A DNA stretch of 64,000 nucleotides from Caldithrix abyssi DSM 13497 (GTDB lineage: Bacteria > Calditrichota > Calditrichia > Calditrichales > Calditrichaceae). The stretch lies in assembly GCF_001886815.1 (NCBI RefSeq), contig NZ_CP018099.1, forward strand, positions 4,090,501 through 4,154,500, written 5' to 3'. Positions 1 to 9,570 of the stretch are shown here, one piece after another (the stretch's first letter is position 1; each line of letters begins with the position of its first letter). The notes under the pieces were generated by a model. It made no database searches, was not told the origin of the DNA, and saw nothing but the letters and a program-made list of their open reading frames with translations. A program made the position numbers and the translations under genes.

Positions 1-793
1 ACACAATTCTTCCGCGTTTGCGTGACATCAATGCGCACTGACTGAGAACGTCTTCCGAAGCTGTTGAAGCGGTAATAATCACGGCATCGGCGCCGAGACC
101 ATTTGTCTTTCCCAGAACGTACTCAATATTTTCCGGGATTGATTTAGATTGAGCAGCCTCAATTCCAAATGTTTTGGCAAATTCAACCTTTTCTTTGATA
201 ACATCAAAAGCCAGCACGTGGCAGCCATTGGCCTGCAAAATTTGAGCCGTAAGCTGCCCCAACAGCCCCAGACCTACCACAACCACCGTTTCGCCAATGG
301 TCGGATTGGCCAGCCGCACACCCTCCAGACAAATGGAACCGGCCACCGTAAAAGAAGCGGCTTCATCGCTCACCGAATCGGGAATAGCCGCCGCTAATGT
401 CCATGGAACACGAACCATTTCGGCATGTGGCCCGTTGGAAACCACGCGTTGACCAATTTCAAATTGATCCACTAATTGACCTTTATCAACAATAACGCCC
501 ACATTGGAATAGCCAAGATGCGTGGGTTCATTTAATTTATTCCACACAGCTTGCGCCGTACTGATTAATCCCTCGGTTTTAATTTTGTCCAGCACCTGTT
601 TCACACGATCGGGTTGCTGTTTGGCTTTGGCCAGGTAAGAAGCCTTTCCGAAATCGAGCATCATCTTTTCTGTGCCCACAGAAATCAGACTTCTGCGCGA
701 TTCAATCACCAGACTTTGAGGGGGCGCCTTTGGCGCAGGCGCATCAATCAATTCTAATTCACCGGTTCTAAAATATTGGATCAGTTGTTTCAT
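1..793 (-). CDS. Bi-domain Zn-type dehydrogenase, partial (N-terminal 264 residues)
   Basis: The reading frame starts at an ATG at 793 and runs open to the left edge, so only the N-terminal part is visible. Residues 1-170 look like the GroES-like half of a zinc-type alcohol dehydrogenase; GVxLANPTIGE leads into a Rossmann glycine motif (VVGLGLLGQ, about residues 172-180). The opening (QYFRTGELELIDAP, then SVGTEKMMLDFGKAS) is typical of the ~700-residue oxidoreductases that fuse this domain to a C-terminal Gfo/Idh/MocA domain and occur in polysaccharide clusters. The C-terminal half lies outside the window, so the fusion is inferred. The substrate is probably a nucleotide sugar or surface-glycan precursor. 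The next gene upstream on the same strand (878-2026) is a free-standing Gfo/Idh/MocA protein 84 bp away, which supports a joint role. Confidence 0.8.
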   Translation of the reverse strand, partial: MKQLIQYFRTGELELIDAPAPKAPPQSLVIESRRSLISVGTEKMMLDFGKASYLAKAKQQPDRVKQVLDKIKTEGLISTAQAVWNKLNEPTHLGYSNVGVIVDKGQLVDQFEIGQRVVSNGPHAEMVRVPWTLAAAIPDSVSDEAASFTVAGSICLEGVRLANPTIGETVVVVGLGLLGQLTAQILQANGCHVLAFDVIKEKVEFAKTFGIEAAQSKSIPENIEYVLGKTNGLGADAVIITASTASEDVLSQCALMSRKRGRIV

Positions 794-877
794 TTTTCTC
801 ACCTTTTTTTTCTGATTTTAATTCAAATATAATCAACATTGGGATTATTAATCATTTATTATTTTTATATTCGAGAC

Positions 878-2026
878 TTATTGGTTGATAATCAGTCGTT
901 CGTTTTTCTCCAGCGCCTCCTTGGTTTTTAAAAACACCCAGGCGCTGTTTAAGATATGCCTGGAATTTTTTTTAAAATCGTAATCCTCGTTTTTAAATAC
1001 ACTTAAATAGGCGTTAATCACATTACTTCGGTGTCCCTGATCGCGATAAAACTGCGAATGTTTAACCTTTTTTTCCTTTATATCCACTACTAAAGATTGA
1101 AAGTCGTTTAATGACAGAATACAATCGCCTTTTTGCGCGTTGAATTTTTCTCTAACGCCTTCAAACGAGTCGCCTTTTTCTGAAAACGTAATGGCGCCAA
1201 TGCTGCCTTCGCCAAATTTAAACGTTACGGCAATATCAATATCCGCTTTATTCCCGCGCGTTGGATTTATCTCTATCGGATAAATTTGCTCCTCGGGGAT
1301 TAGGTAGAGTAAAAAGTCCGTCCAGTGGCACAAATTGCCCAGAACTCTTCCGCCTTCTTCCGGCCTCAAATACCAGTGATCTTCCTCCAATTTATGACCG
1401 ACGACAAACCAGTTGTAAATCCCTGTTCCCGGTTGTTCGTTTAAGTATTTAAAAACAAGCTGTCCCAAATGACTCGAGGGCCTGTTAAAGCCCAAAAAAA
1501 CCTTCGCTTTTTCTTTTTTAATTTGTTCCATTAATCGTTCAAGTTGAATTTCACTAACCACATGCGGTTTTTCAATATAAACATGTTTTCCTTTTTCCAG
1601 CGCTTTTATGGCATATTCCGCATGGCTGGCGTGATCAGAAGCAATATACAACATTTCTATTTGATCATTATTCAGAACTTCTTCAAAATCATCCGTAAAA
1701 AAAGGGACTTTATAATACTGAGCCAGTGAAGCCGCCCTATTAAGGTTAATATCCATCGCGGCGCCTATCACGTTTCCGAATCGATTTCTCAGGTAATAAG
1801 CCAGCGTGGTAAAAGCAAAGTTACCGCAACCGATAAGCGCTACTTTTTGTTTCGGGCTAAATTTCGTGGAACGTTCTGGTAAAGTCGCGTAAGTTCTTTT
1901 TAAATGAAGTTGGCCCTGCACTTTAATCCAGGTTCTTTTAACACCATATAATCTTAAATATCTGGCAATCTTCTTTATTTTAATGATCGTTTTTTGCTTC
2001 AGGTAATCCATCCTGTTCATCCTCAT
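878..2026 (-). CDS. Gfo/Idh/MocA family oxidoreductase
   Basis: A 382-residue NAD(P)-dependent sugar oxidoreductase. A basic ~60-residue N-terminal extension precedes the Rossmann motif GCGNFA (about residues 66-71). The family EKPH motif, which carries the conserved lysine, is at 152-155. It probably oxidises or isomerises a nucleotide-linked or free sugar for surface polysaccharide synthesis; the substrate cannot be read from sequence. The start overlaps the stop of the upstream glycosyltransferase by 4 bp, so the two genes are translationally coupled. The N-terminal extension is not usual for the family and may be an interaction segment; a downstream Met at residue 6 is an alternative start. 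Confidence 0.85.
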   Translation of the reverse strand: MRMNRMDYLKQKTIIKIKKIARYLRLYGVKRTWIKVQGQLHLKRTYATLPERSTKFSPKQKVALIGCGNFAFTTLAYYLRNRFGNVIGAAMDINLNRAASLAQYYKVPFFTDDFEEVLNNDQIEMLYIASDHASHAEYAIKALEKGKHVYIEKPHVVSEIQLERLMEQIKKEKAKVFLGFNRPSSHLGQLVFKYLNEQPGTGIYNWFVVGHKLEEDHWYLRPEEGGRVLGNLCHWTDFLLYLIPEEQIYPIEINPTRGNKADIDIAVTFKFGEGSIGAITFSEKGDSFEGVREKFNAQKGDCILSLNDFQSLVVDIKEKKVKHSQFYRDQGHRSNVINAYLSVFKNEDYDFKKNSRHILNSAWVFLKTKEALEKNERLIINQ

Positions 2027-3225
2027 CTTGCTAATCTGGCGAACATTTCAAACGTTTTTTCTACAATACGCCCATCATTCAAATAGTTCAACGCAACGTT
2101 CATCGCCCCTTCACAAAGCTTTTGATGTTCGCTGGTGTTCATTTTTACGCAATAATTCAACACTTCTGCAAATCTTTGTCTATCTTCCAATTCGATTGCC
2201 CAGCCGGCCTGATATTTATCCAGCTCCAACCAGGGTGTCCGATCGCTAATGATTACAGGGGTTCCAGAAAGAAATGCTTCTAAAATAATATGTCCAAAAT
2301 TCTCATCTTTGCTTGGGAAAAAGAGAAAATCATATTGCTGCAATACGGTTGCTACCTGATCATGACTAACCGGTCCGTGATAATTTATCAGAATGTTATT
2401 CGGAAGTTCTTTTTTTAAACGCATACACAAATCAAAATATGTCCGGTCTTCTTTAGGCCCGTAAATATCGAACGTCACCTGCCCCCGCACCTTTTTCAAC
2501 AACGTTAAAGCCCCGGATAAATTTTTTATGGGCGCAATTCTGCTTATAAAAACAAGGCGCACCTTACCGCTTTCTTTTGAAGATTTTCGTGGTTTTACAT
2601 CAAAATCAAGCTTGGGCGGGAGGTTGGGAATAATCTCTATTCGGTTACTATTCACACTCAATATTTTACGTAATTGCTCTTTTTCGTGTTTGCTGGAAAC
2701 CTGCCAGTTTAAATTGGAATAGAGATTTAATAGACGCGCCACACCTAAAAATATTTTTTTTTTACTTTTATTTAGTTGTAACGCTCGCGGCGCCATTTCT
2801 CCTCTGGGCGCCAGAATAGAAGGCATACGCGGTATCCTTCGCATCTTTTCTAGCAACAGGGGATAAATCGTCAAATATGGATAAAAAAAACTATTGTAAT
2901 AGCGGACATCATGATTCGTATTTTTTATTAAATGGCCAATTTTAGGCAAAGTCATATTTTTATCGGAAAGATAGAAAACATCAACTCCATAAACACGGTT
3001 CCAGCGATCACTGGTAATTCCTGAATAGGCCTTTTTTTCTCCCAGGTCATGATCGGGCGTTATGATCTTGAAGTTTATCCTATTTGATAGATGCGATATC
3101 AGATTTCGTAAACTCTGGATCGGACCTCCGGCCTTATATCCCGGTAAAAAATAGGGTGTTAAAATTAAAACGGTAATTTTAGGGTTTTTCATTTTAATTG
3201 CTATTTTCTTTTTATGCCTTACCAA
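2023..3225 (-). CDS. Glycosyltransferase family 4 (GT-B fold)
   Basis: A 400-residue cytoplasmic glycosyltransferase. The N-terminal acceptor domain has PYFLPGYKAGGPIQSLRNL, the usual glycine-rich start of GT4 enzymes. The C-terminal Rossmann domain carries LVFISRIAPIKN (about 225-236) and the nucleotide-sugar binding segment FGHIILEAFLSGTPVI (about 310-325) with the conserved EX-type glutamates. It should transfer a sugar from a nucleotide donor to a lipid-linked repeat unit. The gene overlaps its neighbours on both sides (4 bp with the oxidoreductase, 7 bp with the flippase), so it sits inside the polysaccharide operon. Donor and linkage are unknown. Confidence 0.9.
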   Translation of the reverse strand: MVRHKKKIAIKMKNPKITVLILTPYFLPGYKAGGPIQSLRNLISHLSNRINFKIITPDHDLGEKKAYSGITSDRWNRVYGVDVFYLSDKNMTLPKIGHLIKNTNHDVRYYNSFFYPYLTIYPLLLEKMRRIPRMPSILAPRGEMAPRALQLNKSKKKIFLGVARLLNLYSNLNWQVSSKHEKEQLRKILSVNSNRIEIIPNLPPKLDFDVKPRKSSKESGKVRLVFISRIAPIKNLSGALTLLKKVRGQVTFDIYGPKEDRTYFDLCMRLKKELPNNILINYHGPVSHDQVATVLQQYDFLFFPSKDENFGHIILEAFLSGTPVIISDRTPWLELDKYQAGWAIELEDRQRFAEVLNYCVKMNTSEHQKLCEGAMNVALNYLNDGRIVEKTFEMFARLAR

Positions 3226-4709
3226 TTAAATACTTTTTTCCTCAACAAGAAATAAATATAAAAACTTAAAAATATTAAAGAAAATAAAATATCTTCTAAA
3301 ACGCCATTTTTTGCTCCCCAGAATATTTTAACATTAATCGCAATCAGAACGTAGAATATGCTTGCCACATAAAAAATTTTATTTTGCCCTAAAATATTAC
3401 TCCGGGGAAAGAGTTTGAAATTCAAATACAAAGCCAAATAGATAGTCGTTACTATGGCATAAATCGAATAGGCAATGGGAAACGCATACACTTCGAGTTT
3501 TGGTATTAAAATAGATAAAAAGATCAGATAAAACGCCATGCCGATTAAATTGGCTTTTACGATTTCCCAAATTTGTTGCATCGAATAAAATACTCTCAAT
3601 AAAAACATATAGTAAAAAAGTCCGATAAACGAAACTGCGTACCACAAGGCATACTCAGAGATTAAAAGTAGGTTCTTACTATCGACATGTAAGAAAAAAT
3701 AGGTCATTTTAGTGACAAAATGAGCATTATAGACAAAAAAGATAAAAAATAAGATTAAAATTGCGGTTATTATCTGCATGACACTTTGAATGGTTGCTTT
3801 AATTTTATCATATTGCTTTTGAGAAAAATATTTGGTCATCCTTGGCAAAAGCACCGTACTCAACGGTAAAATTAAAACAATCAAAAAAAGATGAGACAGG
3901 CGAAAGGCCAGATTCAATTCGCTTATTGTGCCGGCTACAAACCTGGAAGCAAAATTTTTCTCTACAAGCAATACCATATTGGATATGGTTATGATTAAAA
4001 GAGACGGCACTGCCAGTTTGGCCGTTTTTTTCAGGTAAGCGACAACGGCACTAAATGCTGGCTTCCATTTCATCATCCTGTAGGTAAAAAGAAAATGAGA
4101 TCCAAACCAGAAGAACGCCCCGAGCGATATCCCCAGCCCTGCAGATAGCACATGGTATCGAGGGCTGAATATTAGTAATGAGCCAATAAATGTTACATTG
4201 TAGATTAAAAGTCCGAAAGAAACTATTCGAAAATCCTCTAAAGATTGAAGAATGCCGGCCAGAATGGCTGCCAGACCCAAAAATATAATTCCAGGTGAAA
4301 AATATCTTAAAAGATTGCTAACTATTTTCAATTGATTAACGGTGTAACCCGGAGCTAAAACTTTCGCAATTAAATCTGGTATAAAGAATAACAACATACT
4401 AAAAATCAAGCTGAGTATTCCGACAAAGATAAACAGCGAACTGATAAAATCACTAAAACGCTTTTTCCCTTCTATGGCTAACACTTCGCTCGCCACAGGA
4501 ATAAACGCGCCCGCTAACAGTCCTGAAATGAGAATATTGACCAGCATTTCCGGTATGATATTGGCGACAAAAAAGGCATCGGCATATTCGGTGAGACCAA
4601 AGCTATAAACGACTAAATAATGTTTTAAAAAACCGGATATCTTCCCTAAAATGGTGCCTATCGTAACATACCCAATTGACTTGAAGAGCGTAGGGATATT
4701 TTTTTTCAT
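3219..4709 (-). CDS. MurJ/Wzx-type lipid-linked oligosaccharide flippase
   Basis: A 496-residue very hydrophobic protein with about 13-14 predicted membrane segments. The early segment ADAFFVANIIPEMLVNIL, followed by a conserved glycine/alanine stretch, matches the MVF (MurJ) branch of the MOP superfamily better than classical Wzx. In this context, between a polymerase gene and a glycosyltransferase, it most likely flips undecaprenyl-linked polysaccharide repeats rather than lipid II. That role is inferred from position; a housekeeping MurJ role cannot be excluded without knowing whether another murJ exists in the genome. It overlaps both neighbouring genes. Confidence 0.85.
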   Translation of the reverse strand: MKKNIPTLFKSIGYVTIGTILGKISGFLKHYLVVYSFGLTEYADAFFVANIIPEMLVNILISGLLAGAFIPVASEVLAIEGKKRFSDFISSLFIFVGILSLIFSMLLFFIPDLIAKVLAPGYTVNQLKIVSNLLRYFSPGIIFLGLAAILAGILQSLEDFRIVSFGLLIYNVTFIGSLLIFSPRYHVLSAGLGISLGAFFWFGSHFLFTYRMMKWKPAFSAVVAYLKKTAKLAVPSLLIITISNMVLLVEKNFASRFVAGTISELNLAFRLSHLFLIVLILPLSTVLLPRMTKYFSQKQYDKIKATIQSVMQIITAILILFFIFFVYNAHFVTKMTYFFLHVDSKNLLLISEYALWYAVSFIGLFYYMFLLRVFYSMQQIWEIVKANLIGMAFYLIFLSILIPKLEVYAFPIAYSIYAIVTTIYLALYLNFKLFPRSNILGQNKIFYVASIFYVLIAINVKIFWGAKNGVLEDILFSLIFLSFYIYFLLRKKVFNW

Positions 4710-6004
4710 ACCGTTTTCGGTTTATTTTCAACTAGTGATATATATTTTATACTTAACAACAACCCACTAAAGCTCCAAAATAAAAATGCAACACCATTCC
4801 CGGGAGCCAACAGGGCGCTTTCGAACAGGTTCTGGATCAGAAAGCCAAAGAATAATCCTTTATAAAGAACGGTTAAAATCTTTAAATCACCTGAAACGAT
4901 TTTATTTAATTCTTTCTGTTGTTTATAAAGCATTCCTATAATCGGCAAAAACAACGCAACGCCAATAATCCCAGTTTCACACAACAATTCTATAAACATA
5001 TTGCCAAAATGTTTACCCACAATCAATAAATTGAAGCCCTTTTGCAATAACGTAAAGAGCTTTGAAGTTATAATTAATGTTGTGCCGTAACCCTGTCCAA
5101 AAAAAATATCCTCTTTCCATTTTAAGATTGCCAGTTCGAACAATTGCTCACGATAAGAAAGCGGATTGCTGGCCAACCTTAACAAATCCAACAATATGGG
5201 AAACATAAACAGGATGCCAATTGCCATTGCACCAAGAACGATTCCCGTATAAAACAGTTTCCTGTAATAATAATAAGTAAAGATTATGATGATAACAAAG
5301 GCGGCTAACATGCTCGAACGCGAAACCGTTAAGATGAAATTTATCAGGACTAATAAAAACATTAGAACGCTCAAAACCTTTTCGAATCCTGAGCCGGTTT
5401 TAAATTTATAAAGAATAAATATTACAGAGGCCACCGAATACATCCCGAGTGTGTTGGCATTTTCGGTTATTCCTGCATAGCGAATATAAATCCCTATTCT
5501 GAAAAAGACAGATGGCACAAGAATGGTTAAGGCAATATTTAAAACTAAAACGACTGCAAAAAAATAGAACAGATAGTTAAATAATTTTAGAATTTGCTCC
5601 TTTTTTCTGAAATAATTAGGTAAAATAAAAAACCACAGCACAAATGATACCAACAAAATCAACGTTCGCGATATACTTACAACAATATTGATGGAAAGCA
5701 ATGAATTAATAAACAGATAAAAAATAAATATTCCTAATGGCCAGAATATTTTGCTGGTAATAACATCTTTATCTTTTATCCTTAAGCCTATGGTGATTAA
5801 ATGGACGGCAACAAAGGCCAACAACACGCCCCATTTAATTACAGTAAAAGCCTCTGCAAACGGAAATTTAGTTTGCGCAAAAAAAAATGAAATTACCAAA
5901 AAAAGATAAAATAATTCGATTCTCTCGAGTAAATAAACAACATGAAAGACGATAAAGTGTTTTAAAATATCTAAGCGCGTCTTTTTCAATGCCGGAAGTA
6001 TCAT
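4706..6004 (-). CDS. O-antigen ligase/Wzy-like polymerase
   Basis: A 432-residue integral membrane protein with roughly 11-12 hydrophobic helices. It has the large periplasmic loop region and the late motif GQGYGTTLIITSKLF...HFGNMFIELLCETG, typical of the Wzy_C/WaaL family (RSSMLAAF and the ELLCETGIIG helix). It would polymerise or ligate lipid-linked repeats on the periplasmic side of the inner membrane. It abuts the Wzz-like gene by one base (TAATG) and overlaps the flippase by 4 bp. Polymerase versus ligase cannot be separated by sequence; pairing with Wzz and Wza favours polymerase. Confidence 0.8.
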   Translation of the reverse strand: MILPALKKTRLDILKHFIVFHVVYLLERIELFYLFLVISFFFAQTKFPFAEAFTVIKWGVLLAFVAVHLITIGLRIKDKDVITSKIFWPLGIFIFYLFINSLLSINIVVSISRTLILLVSFVLWFFILPNYFRKKEQILKLFNYLFYFFAVVLVLNIALTILVPSVFFRIGIYIRYAGITENANTLGMYSVASVIFILYKFKTGSGFEKVLSVLMFLLVLINFILTVSRSSMLAAFVIIIIFTYYYYRKLFYTGIVLGAMAIGILFMFPILLDLLRLASNPLSYREQLFELAILKWKEDIFFGQGYGTTLIITSKLFTLLQKGFNLLIVGKHFGNMFIELLCETGIIGVALFLPIIGMLYKQQKELNKIVSGDLKILTVLYKGLFFGFLIQNLFESALLAPGNGVAFLFWSFSGLLLSIKYISLVENKPKTV

Positions 6005-7119
6005 TACGTGAAATACCTGTTATAGATATATTCTTTCCAATACACATAATAAACGCTTAAGGTGGAACTAAGAATCATGGCAATTAACACAATAAGCCAT
6101 CTTTTAGGAATATGCTTTTTTTCCGGCCGGACGGCATAATCCAATATTTGCAGGGTTGGTATGGTTTTGGCTTCCTGAATTTTTGCCTGTTCGTACTGAG
6201 GTCCTAAAAATTCAAGCACCTTTTCATAATATTCTATCTGCTTTTTAAGCCAGATAAATTGGATGGAAAGCTCGGGGACTTTACTCAATGGCGGAACCAG
6301 CCGATCTTGCGAAACAGAATCGTAAAAGAATTTTTTATATTGCTCTTTGATAGCCGCCAATTCGGTACTTAGCTTTCGCAAAATGCTATTATTTTTGCTC
6401 AATTGCTTTTTAGCAATTTCCAACTCTATTTGCTTTTGCAGCATTTCGGCCTGCAATTCTCCGATATTTTGCAAACCAATGATTACCTGATTTTCAATAT
6501 CCAGAACACCGTTTTTTTCCATAAAGTTTTTGAGCTGTTCCTGCAATATCAAGAGACTATCGATGGCAACCTGCAAGCGCGAACGGATAAATTCTCTATT
6601 GTTTTTTGCTTCCTGAATGCTCAAACTAATATTGGCGCTATCCAGACACTGGACAATATAATTTGTCATCTGAGCAACTCGATCCTGATTTTTATCAAGA
6701 AATGATATTTTTATCTGCATCTCATCGCCAACTTCGACTTCCATATTGTCATCAAACTCCCTGAGCGCCTCCTCCATATTCTCACAACCGTATTCCTTGA
6801 TCAAATTATATTTTTTGATGACTTTTTCACGCAAACTACGGCTCTTAAGAATGGCAAGATATCGGTTGATGTCTGATGAAGCGCCGCCTAAAAATCCTGA
6901 AGCAAGCCCGCCAAGATCGCCAAGCATACTTAAGGCGCCAAGGCCGCCGCTATTGTTAACGGTCGGAAGAATCGTCGTAGAGGCTTTATACCATTTGGGA
7001 ACAATAAAAGAAATAATCACCGCCAGTAAAACCACGGTGAAATTGAATATGAAAAGATTTTTATAATATTTTTTGATGGATATTAAAAATTTATACCAAA
7101 TAGATTCTTCTTTCTTCAT
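6004..7119 (-). CDS. Wzz-type polysaccharide chain-length/co-polymerase protein
   Basis: A 371-residue protein with an N-terminal membrane helix (about residues 23-40), a Wzz domain starting with WYKASTTILP, a long helical coiled-coil region (about 150-310), and a second membrane helix near the C-terminus (WLIVLIAMILSSTLSVYYVYW). This is the two-helix polysaccharide co-polymerase arrangement that sets chain length. There is no fused tyrosine kinase. A glycine-rich stretch (about 57-80, GGLGALSMLGDLGGLASG) is common in this subfamily. It lies between the Wzy-like and Wza-like genes. Confidence 0.9.
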   Translation of the reverse strand: MKKEESIWYKFLISIKKYYKNLFIFNFTVVLLAVIISFIVPKWYKASTTILPTVNNSGGLGALSMLGDLGGLASGFLGGASSDINRYLAILKSRSLREKVIKKYNLIKEYGCENMEEALREFDDNMEVEVGDEMQIKISFLDKNQDRVAQMTNYIVQCLDSANISLSIQEAKNNREFIRSRLQVAIDSLLILQEQLKNFMEKNGVLDIENQVIIGLQNIGELQAEMLQKQIELEIAKKQLSKNNSILRKLSTELAAIKEQYKKFFYDSVSQDRLVPPLSKVPELSIQFIWLKKQIEYYEKVLEFLGPQYEQAKIQEAKTIPTLQILDYAVRPEKKHIPKRWLIVLIAMILSSTLSVYYVYWKEYIYNRYFT

Positions 7120-7189
7120 CGTTTACATCTCTCTAACTTTTTAAAATTAATTTGTCCACGCCATTCATTGTAAACCTGTTTGTCGTGTT

Positions 7190-8476
7190 TTATTTCTTTG
7201 ATATTGTAAGATATAAACTATAAGTAGAGATAATAATACTAACCATTGGCGTAAGAATACTGAGATAATCACGGATGGATTCACGCGTCTTGCGCGGAAC
7301 GACCACAATGTCGCCTTTATTGACAATAACATTACCGCCCTTTAAGACCTTTCCGCTCTTAGCTCTTATTACAAGGATACTGCTGCCAGTTTTGGATTTT
7401 TCCAAAATACCCGACATGCCGATGTAGTCATTAGCTGTTAAATTGACCTGGTATGGATAGGCGCCGGGATTCAGCACTTCGCCCTGCACATACACTTTAT
7501 CAACGATATCCGGAACAATGAGCGCATCGCCCTTTTTCAAAATAAATTTATCTTCTTTATTGTACTCATCAAAAAGATCAACAGAAATTTCTTCGCCGGC
7601 TCTTTTAACGATTATGTGCTCTAATTCTACCTGATTGTCTAAAATGGCAATTCTTTCCAGAAATTCGATTAAGGTTTCGTTATTAATGATACGATAAATT
7701 TTCCTTTTATACTTCGTTTGAAAGAGAAACTGTTCGGTATTCATTGTTTCATTTATTTCTTCTTTATTCCATTCAACAATTACGTGGGGGCTGTTTAAAT
7801 CAATGGCAGGAACATAAATCACATCGCCGCCGTCAACCGTTGGGTTATTATCTTTATCACCAAAGGCATAAAATCTCAAAATATCCAGGGTATCTACTCT
7901 ACCATTCCTGTGATGAATCTGGATATTGGTTTCATCGGCCCAATCTTTCAGACCTCCGCCGACTTCAATAATATCGCTCACACGGTCTGTGGCCTGGGCA
8001 AAATAAGTTCCGGGATTTGCGACCTCGCCCACTAAATAAACACGAAATTTGCGCATGGATATTAAGTCGATATGAATGGTCGAAGCGTGGTAATTTGTGT
8101 TAATAAAGTCTTTTAGCTTTTCTTTCGCTTCTTTTAGAGACAATTTTCCAATATTAAGCGTTCCAATGGTAGGAATTACAACCACGCCTTCCGGCGATAC
8201 GGTTACAAGAAAATCAATTTCGATTTCACCAAAAACATGGATGCCCAGTTGATCTCCAGGACCAACCATATACAGGCTATCTTCGATTTCGGCCTCCAGC
8301 ACCTGAGGAGAAATCGTGCGTGTTATCGAACGCTGTTTGTAAAATTTTTCCAGCGATGTTTGATATTTAGGATTTTCGCGATCTAAAAGGATGTTTTCTT
8401 GAAGGGTTGGAATATCCTGAGCAAAACCGGATGAAAGGATCCAGATAATAAAAAAAATACTCAAAACGGTTTTCAA
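7190..8476 (-). CDS. Wza-like polysaccharide export protein with SLBB domains
   Basis: A 428-residue exported protein. A signal peptide (residues 1-20, ending SSGFAQ) is followed by the Poly_export domain (YMVGPGDQLGIHVFGE, about 69-84) and at least two SLBB domains (FRVYLVGEVANPGTY and KVYVQGEVLNPGAYPY). A hydrophobic C-terminal segment (SILTPMVSIIISTYSLYLTI) suggests membrane anchoring. It should form the outer-membrane or periplasmic conduit for the polysaccharide. No lipobox cysteine is visible, unlike E. coli Wza. It overlaps wecB by 4 bp. Confidence 0.9.
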   Translation of the reverse strand: MKTVLSIFFIIWILSSGFAQDIPTLQENILLDRENPKYQTSLEKFYKQRSITRTISPQVLEAEIEDSLYMVGPGDQLGIHVFGEIEIDFLVTVSPEGVVVIPTIGTLNIGKLSLKEAKEKLKDFINTNYHASTIHIDLISMRKFRVYLVGEVANPGTYFAQATDRVSDIIEVGGGLKDWADETNIQIHHRNGRVDTLDILRFYAFGDKDNNPTVDGGDVIYVPAIDLNSPHVIVEWNKEEINETMNTEQFLFQTKYKRKIYRIINNETLIEFLERIAILDNQVELEHIIVKRAGEEISVDLFDEYNKEDKFILKKGDALIVPDIVDKVYVQGEVLNPGAYPYQVNLTANDYIGMSGILEKSKTGSSILVIRAKSGKVLKGGNVIVNKGDIVVVPRKTRESIRDYLSILTPMVSIIISTYSLYLTISKK

Positions 8477-9570
8477 CTTAACTCCTCATTGATTATTTTC
8501 ACAATCCTCTCAGCCGCATGGCCGTCCCATAATTCAGGAATTTGCCCTTTTTTTGCATTACCGTCAAGTATTTTTTCCGCCTCTAAAACAATGCGCTGTG
8601 TATCGGTGCCCACCAGAACATTGGTGCCAATTTCAACCGTGATGGGACGTTCGGTGTTTTCACGCATGGTGATGCAGGGGATTCCAAGAAACGTGGTTTC
8701 TTCCTGGATGCCGCCAGAATCGGTTAAAACAAGCTTTGCGTTATGCAATAGCTTCATAAAATCCAGATAACCGAGCGGATCCAACAATCGCAAGTTGGAC
8801 ATCTTTTCCACTTTTTCCCTCAGCCCAAATTGATCGATCATTTTTTGCGAACGGGGATGAATGGGAAAGATCAGCGGCAGGCGTTGCTCAATTTGCGCAA
8901 AGGCATTCAATAGTTTTTCGAAATTCTGTTTATTGTCCACGTTGCTCGGACGATGCAGAGTGATCACGCCGTATTCGCCGGGCGTTAAGTTCAGTTCATC
9001 CAGAATGGCAGATTGATCGGCTTTGGGCTTAAAGTAAATCAATGAATCGATCATTACATGGCCGACAAAATGCACCTTATGATCGGCAATGCCTTCGCGC
9101 TTTAAATTTTCCAGACCGCTTTTTTCCGTAACAAATAAAAGGTCGGAAAGCACATCCGTCACCAGGCGATTGATCTCCTCGGGCATGGTGCGGTCGAACG
9201 AGCGCAAGCCCGCCTCCACATGAGCGATTTTAGTATTCATTTTAGCGGCGACCAGGCTGCAGGCAGCGGTGGAATTGACATCGCCCACAACCAGCACAAG
9301 GTCCGGCTTCTCCTCATTGAGGATTTTTTCGAAGTGCGTCATGATTTTCGCCGTCTGTTCCGCATGGGTTCCGGAACCCACGCCCAGGTAAATATCGGGC
9401 TCCGGCAGTTGCAGATCATTAAAGAAAAATTTAGACATCCGTTTGTCGTAATGTTGACCGGTGTGAACAAGAACGGGTTTGATATTTGAATATTTTGACA
9501 TCTCACGCTGGATGGGAGCTATTTTCATAAAATTGGGTCTGGCGCCGACCACGTTAATTACTTTAATCAA
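8473..9570 (-). CDS. wecB: UDP-N-acetylglucosamine 2-epimerase (non-hydrolysing)
   Basis: A 365-residue enzyme that interconverts UDP-GlcNAc and UDP-ManNAc. The N-terminus has VVGARPNFMKIAPI and HTGQHYD, followed by GDVNSTAA and HVEAGLRS; SGGIQEE and RENTERP are near the C-terminus. All are family hallmarks, and the length is normal. It supplies ManNAc for the polysaccharide locus on its downstream side. Its start codon overlaps the stop of rnc by 4 bp, so it is coupled to a housekeeping gene as well as to the export gene. Confidence 0.95.
   Translation of the reverse strand: MIKVINVVGARPNFMKIAPIQREMSKYSNIKPVLVHTGQHYDKRMSKFFFNDLQLPEPDIYLGVGSGTHAEQTAKIMTHFEKILNEEKPDLVLVVGDVNSTAACSLVAAKMNTKIAHVEAGLRSFDRTMPEEINRLVTDVLSDLLFVTEKSGLENLKREGIADHKVHFVGHVMIDSLIYFKPKADQSAILDELNLTPGEYGVITLHRPSNVDNKQNFEKLLNAFAQIEQRLPLIFPIHPRSQKMIDQFGLREKVEKMSNLRLLDPLGYLDFMKLLHNAKLVLTDSGGIQEETTFLGIPCITMRENTERPITVEIGTNVLVGTDTQRIVLEAEKILDGNAKKGQIPELWDGHAAERIVKIINEELS

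Noticed and set aside
4706-9570. A capsule-specific ABC transporter system
   Set aside because: No ATPase or KpsM/T-like gene is seen; flippase, polymerase, Wzz and Wza genes fit a Wzx/Wzy-type system.
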